Shown here piece after piece: positions 7,041 to 12,006 of a stretch of 12,006 nucleotides of DNA. Location: positions 1 through 12,006 of the forward strand of contig DATKKS010000146.1 in NCBI GenBank assembly GCA_035542815.1, written 5' to 3'. A program made the position numbers and the translations under genes. The stretch is from JACRLI01 sp035542815. GTDB lineage: Bacteria > Eisenbacteria > RBG-16-71-46 > JACRLI01. Below the pieces are notes generated by a model. The model made no database searches. It was not told the origin of the DNA and saw only the letters and a list, made by a program, of their open reading frames with translations. Within the stretch, counting starts at the first letter, position 1; every line of letters begins with the position of its first letter.

Positions 7041-7960
7041 TCCAGCGGATTCGCCGCCTGCTGCTGGGCGAGCCCGAGCCGGAACCGCTGAGCGAGGCGC
7101 TGGAGAACTTCCGGCGCGTGCGCCGGCTGGAGATCCGCACCCGCAAGCTGGTGACCGAGGTGTTCTCGGGCGAGTACCACAGCGTGTTCCGCGGGCGGGG
7201 CATCGAGTTCGCGGAGGTCCGCGAGTACCAGCCGGGCGACGACGTGCGCAGCATCGACTGGAACGTCACCGCCCGCTCCGGCCGGCCGTTCGTCAAGCAG
7301 TACCAGGAGGAGCGCGAGCTCACCGTGGTGTTCGTGGTGGACATCTCGGGCTCGCTGGGCTTCGGCACGCGCGAGTCCAGCAAGTCCGAGCTGGCCACCC
7401 GCATCTGCGCGGTGCTGGCGCTGTCGGCGCTCCAGAACCACGACAAGCTGGGGCTGATGCTGTTCAGCGACCGGGTGGAGAAGTTCCTGCGCCCCCGCAA
7501 GGGGCGGGCCCACGCGCTGCGCATCATCCGCGAGATCCAGGGCGCCCGGTCCACCGAGCGGGCCACCCGCCTGGAGGACCCGCTGCAGCAGCTGCGGCGG
7601 CTGCTCAAGCGCCGGGCGGTGATCTTCCTGGTGAGCGACTTCCTGGGGGCGGTCCCGGTGAAGGAGCTGGCCCTGCTGAACCGCCGCCACGACCTCATCG
7701 CGCTCAGGGTGCAGGACCCCGCGGAGATGGAGTTCCCCGCGGTCGGCCTGATCGAGCTGGTGGACGCCGAGTCAGGCGCCCGGGCGGTGGTGGACAGCTC
7801 CGGCAGGCGGGTGCGCCGCCGCTACCGGGCCGACCAGGAGAAGCGCCTGGAGGAGGGCCGCGCGGCGCTCGCGCGCGCCGGGGTGGAGACGGTGACCTTG
7901 ACCACCGGCCAGTCCTTCGTGGAGCCGCTGATGGAGTTCTTCCAGCGGCGCGCGCGCTGA
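7037..7960 (+). CDS. DUF58 protein with a von Willebrand factor A-like domain
   Basis: A 307-residue protein of the DUF58 family, the standard partner encoded directly after MoxR. The N-terminal signature is RRLEIRTRKLVTEVFSGEYHSVFRGRGIEF in pieces (29-58), then REYQPGDDVRSIDWNVTAR (62-80). The VWA-like part carries a MIDAS-type DISGS (102-106: D102, S104, S106) and a later VSDF (199-202). No signal peptide or transmembrane segment is seen, so it is probably cytoplasmic and may recruit MoxR to the membrane proteins (inference). The start is GTG at 7037, overlapping the moxR stop (GTGA) with GAGGTG just upstream. It ends in TGATG, sharing one base with the next gene. The length fits the short DUF58 form that lacks the N-terminal membrane hairpin. 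Confidence 0.93.
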
Positions 7961-8913
7961 TGGGCGGCCGGGCCCTCGCGCTGCCGGCGCTGTTGGCGTC
8001 GCTGGGCGCGGGCCTCTGGGCGCCGGCCCTCCCGGCGCCTGCGGCGCGCCCGGCCCCGCCGGTGAGCGAGGTCGAGCTGGCGGTGCGCGACGTCACCGTG
8101 GGGACGCTGGTGCCGGTGTGGCTGCGGGTGGAGGTGGACCGGGGCGAGCGCATCGAGTGGCCGGTGCTGGAGCACGGCTGGGGCGACTTCGAGGTGCGCG
8201 GGGTGGACCCGCCGCGCCGCGAGCGGCGGCCGGGGGGCCGGGTGCGCGAGACGGTGCAGGTCACGGTGGCCTCCTTCGGCCTGGGGCCGCAGGTGCTGCC
8301 GGGGCCGGTGGTCCGGGTCGTGGGGCGGGACAGCCTCACGCTGCGGCTGCCCACGGCGCTGGTGCTGGTCCGCCCGGTGCTGGCGCCCGGGGACAAGCAG
8401 AAGGACATCCGGGACATCAAGGCGCCCGTGCCGTGGCGCCGGCCGCTGCCGGCGTGGGTGCGGCGGGCGGCGTGGGCCGCGGGGCTGCTGGCGCTGGTGC
8501 TGCTGGCCGCCTGGGCCGTGAACGCCTGGCTGCGGCACCGCCGGGAGGCCGAGCTGCGGCTGCCGGCGCACGTGCGGGCGCTGCGCGACTTGGAGGCGCT
8601 GCGCCGCTCGGCGCTGCTGCGCGAGGGGCGCTACCAGGACTACCACGTGCGGCTGACCGAGGTGCTGCGGCGGTACGTGGGGCAGCACTGCGGCTTCGAC
8701 GCCCTGGACCTGACCACTGAGGAGCTGCTGGGGCGCCTGGCCACCGAGCTGCCGGAGGAGGGCGAGCCGGTGCGGCGCATCCTGGAGGCCTCGGACCTGG
8801 TGAAGTTCGCGCGGGTCACCCCCGCCCCAGGCAGCTCCGAGGAGCTGCTGGAGGCCTCGGTGCAGGTGGTGGAGCGCACCCGGCCGCGCGAGGCCCAGGA
8901 GGACGCGGCGTGA
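7960..8913 (+). CDS. BatD/DUF4381-like membrane protein between the DUF58 gene and batA
   Basis: A 317-residue protein with an N-terminal signal-like segment (4-28), one predicted beta-rich extracytoplasmic domain (35-140) and the conserved-looking KDIRDIKAPVPW before the span (148-159). The transmembrane helix lies at about 169-189. The cytoplasmic helical tail contains REGRYQDYHVRLTEVLRRYVGQ (split at 221-242), LTTEELLGRL (251-260) and ILEASDLVKFARVTPAPGSSEE (274-295). From memory, this tail pattern is typical of DUF4381 and of BatD C-termini found beside batA. I did not search a database. ATG 7960 shares its A with the DUF58 TGA. Its 3' end overlaps batA by 4 nt (GTGA). Likely role: membrane component of the Bat complex. 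Confidence 0.85.
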   Translation: MGGRALALPALLASLGAGLWAPALPAPAARPAPPVSEVELAVRDVTVGTLVPVWLRVEVDRGERIEWPVLEHGWGDFEVRGVDPPRRERRPGGRVRETVQVTVASFGLGPQVLPGPVVRVVGRDSLTLRLPTALVLVRPVLAPGDKQKDIRDIKAPVPWRRPLPAWVRRAAWAAGLLALVLLAAWAVNAWLRHRREAELRLPAHVRALRDLEALRRSALLREGRYQDYHVRLTEVLRRYVGQHCGFDALDLTTEELLGRLATELPEEGEPVRRILEASDLVKFARVTPAPGSSEELLEASVQVVERTRPREAQEDAA

Positions 8914-9893
8914 TCCGGTTCGCCTCCCCGGCCCTGCTGCTGCTGGCGGTGCCGGTGCTGCTGGGGGCGGTGGCCTCGGCCCGCGGATGGCTGGGCGGCC
9001 GGGCCGGGGCGCTGGTGTCCTCGCTGGGGCTGTTCAGCGGGCGGCACCGCGGCTGGCGCTACGCGCTGCTGGGCGGGCTGCGGACGCTGGCGCTCCTGGG
9101 GCTGGTGGTGGCGCTGGCCCGGCCCCAGAGCGGCCACAGCGAGGTGACCGTGTCCACCGAGGGGGTGGACGTGATGCTGGCGCTGGACACCTCGGGCAGC
9201 ATGCGGGCCGAGGACATCCAGCCGGGCAACCGGCTGGCGGCCGCCCGGACGGTGGCGCGGCGCTTCGTGGAGGCCCGGCCCTACGACCGCACCGGGCTCG
9301 TGGTGTTCGCCTCGCAGGCCTTCACCCAGTGCCCGCTGACGCTGGATCACGCGGTGCTGCTGCGCCTGATCGATCAGGTGAACTTCGGGATGGTGGAGGA
9401 CGGCACCGCCATCGGGGTGGCCCTGGCGTGCGCCGTGAACCGGCTGCGCAGCAGCCCCGCCAAGAGCAAGGTGGTGGTGCTGCTCACCGACGGCCGCAAC
9501 AACATGGGCTCCATCGACCCGCTCACCGCGGCGCGCGTGGCCCAGAGCTACGGGGTGAAGGTGTACACCGTGGGGGTGGGGGTGGAGGGCATGGCGCTGT
9601 ATCCGGTGGACGACCCGGTGATGGGGCGGCGCTACGAGCGGCTGGAGTCGGACGTGGACGAGGGCGTGCTGCGCAAGATCGCCGACATCACCGGGGGCCG
9701 CTACTACCGCGCCACCAGCGGCCACGAGCTGTCCGCGATCTACGACGAGATCAACCGCCTGGAGAAGAGCCGCATCGACGAGCGGGTGACCATGGAGTAC
9801 AACGACCTCGGCAGCCGGCTGTGCGCGCTGGCTCTGGTCCTGGTGGGCCTGGAGCAGCTGCTGCGCCAGACGGTGTGGCTCAAGGTGCCGTGA
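8910..9893 (+). CDS. batA: BatA-like membrane VWA protein
   Basis: A 327-residue inner-membrane protein. Membrane spans lie near 7-24, 52-70 and 303-320, flanking a VWA domain. The MIDAS motif is complete: DTSGSM (93-98), T166 in DGTAIG and D194 in LLTDGRNN, so metal-dependent ligand binding is expected. The segments NRLAAARTVARRFV and GLVVFASQAFTQCPLTLDH are typical of BatA/BatB. BatA was described in Bacteroides fragilis aerotolerance and in Leptospira. The exact biochemical role is not settled. The start is GTG at 8910, overlapping the previous stop (GTGA), with AGGAGGA at 8897-8903 and a 6-nt spacer. The gene ends in TGATG, shared with batB. It is called BatA rather than BatB from gene order and the DTSGS form. 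Confidence 0.93.
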   Translation: MIRFASPALLLLAVPVLLGAVASARGWLGGRAGALVSSLGLFSGRHRGWRYALLGGLRTLALLGLVVALARPQSGHSEVTVSTEGVDVMLALDTSGSMRAEDIQPGNRLAAARTVARRFVEARPYDRTGLVVFASQAFTQCPLTLDHAVLLRLIDQVNFGMVEDGTAIGVALACAVNRLRSSPAKSKVVVLLTDGRNNMGSIDPLTAARVAQSYGVKVYTVGVGVEGMALYPVDDPVMGRRYERLESDVDEGVLRKIADITGGRYYRATSGHELSAIYDEINRLEKSRIDERVTMEYNDLGSRLCALALVLVGLEQLLRQTVWLKVP

Positions 9894-10945
9894 TGCGGTT
9901 CGCCGACGCGGTCTGGCTGCAGGCGCTGTGGGGCGTGCCGGCCCTGGCGCTGCTGCTGGTGTGGGCGGTGGCCCGCCGACGCCGCCGGCTGCGGCGCCTG
10001 GCGGACGCCCACCTGGTGGGGCGCCTGGCGCGGGAGTCCTCCGGCGGGCGGCGGGCCCTGGGCGGGCTGCTGCTGCTGGCGGCGCTCGGGGCGCTGGCCC
10101 TGGGGGCGGCGCGCCCGCAGTTCGGGATGCGGTTGCGCAACGTGCGGCAGCGGGGCATCGACCTGGTGGTGGCGGTGGACGCCTCCGCCAGCATGCTGGC
10201 CGAGGACTACCGGCCCAGCCGCCTGGAAGCCGCCAAGCGGGAGCTGGTGGAGCTGATGAGCCGGCTGCACGGGGACCGCGTGGGGCTGGTGGCCTTCGCC
10301 GGCAAGGCGGTGGTGATCTCGCCGCTGACCCTGGACTACAGCGCGGTGGCGCTGCTCCTGAACGCCATCTCCCCGGAGACCCTGCCCGAGCCCGGCACCG
10401 CCCTGGCGGACGCGGTGCGGGTGGCGGTGCGCTCGTTCGTGCAGCGCGAGACCAAGTACAAGGCGCTGCTGCTGCTGACCGACGGGGAGGACCACGAGGG
10501 CGACCTGGAGGCCGCCGCCGACCTGGCGCGCCGGGCCGGGGTCAAGATCTACGCCGTCGGCATCGGCAACCCGTCGGGCGAGCCCATCCCGATGCGCGAC
10601 AGCGCCGGCCGCCCCGCGGGGTTCAAGCGGGACTCCGCCGGGCGCATGGTGGTCACCCGCCTGGAGGAGGAGCCGCTCAAGCAGCTGGCGCGCGCCACCG
10701 GGGGGGCCTACTTCCGGGCCGGGCCGGGGGACATGGAGCTGGACCAGGTGGCCGCCGCGATCGAAGGCCAGGAGAAGAAGGAAGTGCAGTCCGGGGTGTT
10801 CACGCAGTTCGAGGACCGCTTCCAGTGGTTCGCCGGGGCGGCGTTCCTGCTGCTGCTGGCGGAGGGCTGGCTGGGCGAGCGGCGCGGCGCCGGGCGGCGC
10901 CCGGGGCGCGCGCCGGAGGCGGCGGCGCCGGGGGGGCGGGCGTGA
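9893..10945 (+). CDS. batB: BatB-like membrane VWA protein
   Basis: A 350-residue paralogue of the preceding gene. Membrane spans lie near 8-27, 55-73 and 312-327, with a VWA domain between. The MIDAS reads VDASASM (95-101: D96, S98, S100), T169 in PGTAL and D197 in LLTDGEDHEGD. The region GEPIPMRDSAGRPAGFKRDSAGRMVV (in parts, 229-254) contains RDSAGR twice. This is the glycine/aspartate loop characteristic of BatB rather than BatA. The C-terminal tail after the last span is Arg/Gly/Ala/Pro-rich, and its codons include a G7 run at 10930-10936. The start ATG 9893 shares a base with the batA stop. BatA and BatB are expected to work together in the membrane. Confidence 0.93.
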   Translation: MRFADAVWLQALWGVPALALLLVWAVARRRRRLRRLADAHLVGRLARESSGGRRALGGLLLLAALGALALGAARPQFGMRLRNVRQRGIDLVVAVDASASMLAEDYRPSRLEAAKRELVELMSRLHGDRVGLVAFAGKAVVISPLTLDYSAVALLLNAISPETLPEPGTALADAVRVAVRSFVQRETKYKALLLLTDGEDHEGDLEAAADLARRAGVKIYAVGIGNPSGEPIPMRDSAGRPAGFKRDSAGRMVVTRLEEEPLKQLARATGGAYFRAGPGDMELDQVAAAIEGQEKKEVQSGVFTQFEDRFQWFAGAAFLLLLAEGWLGERRGAGRRPGRAPEAAAPGGRA

Positions 10946-11694
10946 GGCCGGGCGCGGCGGGGCGCGGGGCGGTTCGGGGGCGGCCCGGCAGGGGGGGGGC
11001 GCGTGCCGCGCGCGCGGCGGTGCTGGCGGCCGGGCTGCTCGCGGCCGTGGCGGGCGGGGCCCGGGCGGACTCGGCGCGCGGCATCCTGGAGGAGGGCAAC
11101 CGGCTCTTCGAGCGCGGGCGGTTCGAGGACGCCCTGGCCGCCTACCGCGAGGGCCTGCTCCAGCACCCGGACGTGCCCGAGCTGCACCTGGGCGCGGGGA
11201 ACGCGCTGTACCGCCTGAAGCGCTTTCCGGAGGCCGCGCAGGAGTTCCAGGAGGCGTCGCGGGCGCGGCTGCGCGGCGTGCGGGCGGCCGGCAACTACAA
11301 CCAGGGCGACGCCCTGGTGCGCGGCAACCAGCTGCCGCAGTCGCTGGAGAGCTTCAAGGAGGCGCTGCGCCAGCACCCCGACGACCCGGACGCCAAATTC
11401 AACTACGAGCTGATTCGCGCGCGCATGGAGGAGGAGAAGCAGTCCCAGCAGAAGCAGCCGTCCGGCGGCGGCGCCCCCAAGCAGAAACAGCCGGACAAGG
11501 GTGGGGAGCGGCCCAAGCCCCAGCCGGGCGGCGACTCCGGCCAGAAGCAGAGCCGCGCGCTGAAGGACCCCCAGCAGATGAGCCGGGAACAGGCGGAGCA
11601 AATCTTGAAAGCCCTGGCCAGCGACGAGCAACGGCTGCAGAACGAGCGCCTCAAGGCGCGCGTCACCCAGCAGCAGCCGGAGAAGGACTGGTGA
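10942..11694 (+). CDS. batC: BatC-like TPR protein
   Basis: A 250-residue protein. The Arg/Gly-rich first 25 residues precede a hydrophobic signal segment (26-42, ending AGGARADS) that probably directs export; no lipobox is seen. Then come about three TPR units: 46-79 with LFERGRFEDALAAYREGL, 80-112 with GNALYRLKRFPEAAQEFQEA, and 114-147 with YNQGDALVRGNQLPQSLESFKEAL. A Gln/Lys/Pro/Gly-rich disordered linker follows (165-207). The terminal helix contains SREQAEQILKALASDEQRLQ, as in BatC proteins. The start is GTG at 10942, overlapping the batB stop (GTGA); an in-frame GTG at 11020 would remove the odd N terminus but shorten the signal segment. A run of nine G bases (10991-10999) in the N-terminal region makes the reading frame sensitive to indels. 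It overlaps batD by 4 nt. Confidence 0.88.
   Translation: MRPGAAGRGAVRGRPGRGGARAARAAVLAAGLLAAVAGGARADSARGILEEGNRLFERGRFEDALAAYREGLLQHPDVPELHLGAGNALYRLKRFPEAAQEFQEASRARLRGVRAAGNYNQGDALVRGNQLPQSLESFKEALRQHPDDPDAKFNYELIRARMEEEKQSQQKQPSGGGAPKQKQPDKGGERPKPQPGGDSGQKQSRALKDPQQMSREQAEQILKALASDEQRLQNERLKARVTQQQPEKDW
10991..10999 (+). repeat. Poly-G tract of nine near the start of batC
   Basis: Nine consecutive G bases lie at codons 17-20 of batC, before the signal segment. In the + strand as given, the frame is intact across it. A change of one base here would abolish the TPR protein unless translation restarts downstream. Confidence 0.9.
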
Positions 11695-12006
11695 GCGCGC
11701 GGCGCGGGCTGCCCGGGGCGCCGTGGCTGGTGGCGCTGGCGCTGGCGGCGGGGGCCGGGTCGGCCGGGGCCGAGGAGGCCACGCTGCAGGCCAGCGTGGA
11801 CCGCAACGTGGCCGCCGTCGGCGAGCAGATCACGTACACCCTCACCCTGAACGGCGGGCAGGGCGGGTCCAGCCCGCGCCTGCCCCAGCTGCCCAACTTC
11901 GTGGTCTACGCCGCGGGCACGAGCCGCAACATCTCCTTCGTGAACGGCAAGTTCTCGGCCTCGGCCGCCTTCAACTTCGTGCTGGTGCCCAAGGAGCCGG
12001 GCAAGT
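11691..12006 (+). CDS. batD: BatD-like protein, 5' part only (runs off the window)
   Basis: The reading frame starts with GTG at 11691, overlapping the batC stop as GTGA, with GGAGAAGG just upstream. It stays open to the window end (about 105 residues). The start has a signal peptide (hydrophobic WLVALALAAGAGSAGA, cleavage near residue 27). Next comes a beta-rich segment with LQASVDRNVAAVGEQITYTL, then LPQLPNFVVYAAGTSRNISF in parts, then FVNGKFSASAAFNFVLVPKE. This is the characteristic opening of BatD (oxygen-tolerance) proteins: a bacterial-Ig-like domain with VGEQITYTL and P-x-LP-x-L-x-NF patterns. The C-terminal part and membrane span must lie beyond the window. This is the third BatD-related protein of the operon. 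Confidence 0.87.
   Translation, partial: MSARRGLPGAPWLVALALAAGAGSAGAEEATLQASVDRNVAAVGEQITYTLTLNGGQGGSSPRLPQLPNFVVYAAGTSRNISFVNGKFSASAAFNFVLVPKEPGK

Overview
The window is very GC-rich (above 70 percent by eye) with strong G/C at third codon positions. All genes that can be supported are bacterial, chromosomal in character and on the + strand. Nothing identifies the species. Gene content and composition fit a high-GC Gram-negative-type lineage (Acidobacteria, Gemmatimonadota, Eisenbacteria or delta-proteobacterial relatives are possibilities), but this is inference. No tRNA, rRNA, insertion sequence, phage gene or CRISPR array was seen.

Region 1 (1-4147) is a housekeeping block. It opens with the Arg/Gly-rich tail of a gene cut off by the window edge, which carries an in-frame repeat. 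Next come a threonylcarbamoyl-AMP synthase (tsaC/ywlC type), a low-molecular-weight phosphatase with a YwlE-like protein-arginine-phosphatase P-loop, a branched-chain aminotransferase (ilvE), ribose-5-phosphate isomerase B (rpiB) and serine hydroxymethyltransferase (glyA). The order resembles the Bacillus ywlC-ywlE-rpiB-glyA neighbourhood, with ilvE in addition. A promoter placed for leaderless transcription precedes the phosphatase gene, and a perfect GC hairpin follows glyA.

Region 2 (4148-5028) holds one small orphan gene of unknown function (4356-4787) with a near-ideal Shine-Dalgarno sequence. A pyrimidine-rich leader with GCAA words at roughly 20-nt intervals lies upstream. A palindrome-dense, possibly structured stretch and an intrinsic terminator lie downstream.

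Region 3 (5029 to the end) is a Bat (Bacteroides aerotolerance)-type operon of eight tightly packed genes: a divergent BatD/DUF4381-like membrane protein, a MoxR AAA+ ATPase, a DUF58 von Willebrand A protein, a second BatD/DUF4381-like protein, BatA, BatB, BatC (TPR) and the start of BatD. A second promoter, also placed for a leaderless transcript, sits directly in front of the first gene. Six of the seven gene junctions are stop/start overlaps of 1 or 4 nt, so translational coupling of a stoichiometric membrane complex is likely. By analogy with the family, MoxR would remodel or load a target through its three VWA partners, while the BatD-like proteins and BatC form envelope-facing parts. The actual client is unknown.

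I see no clearly new defence or mobile system. The most interesting points are the matched pair of leaderless promoters, three BatD-like proteins in one operon, the YwlE signature, and the structured RNA candidate at 4781-4900.
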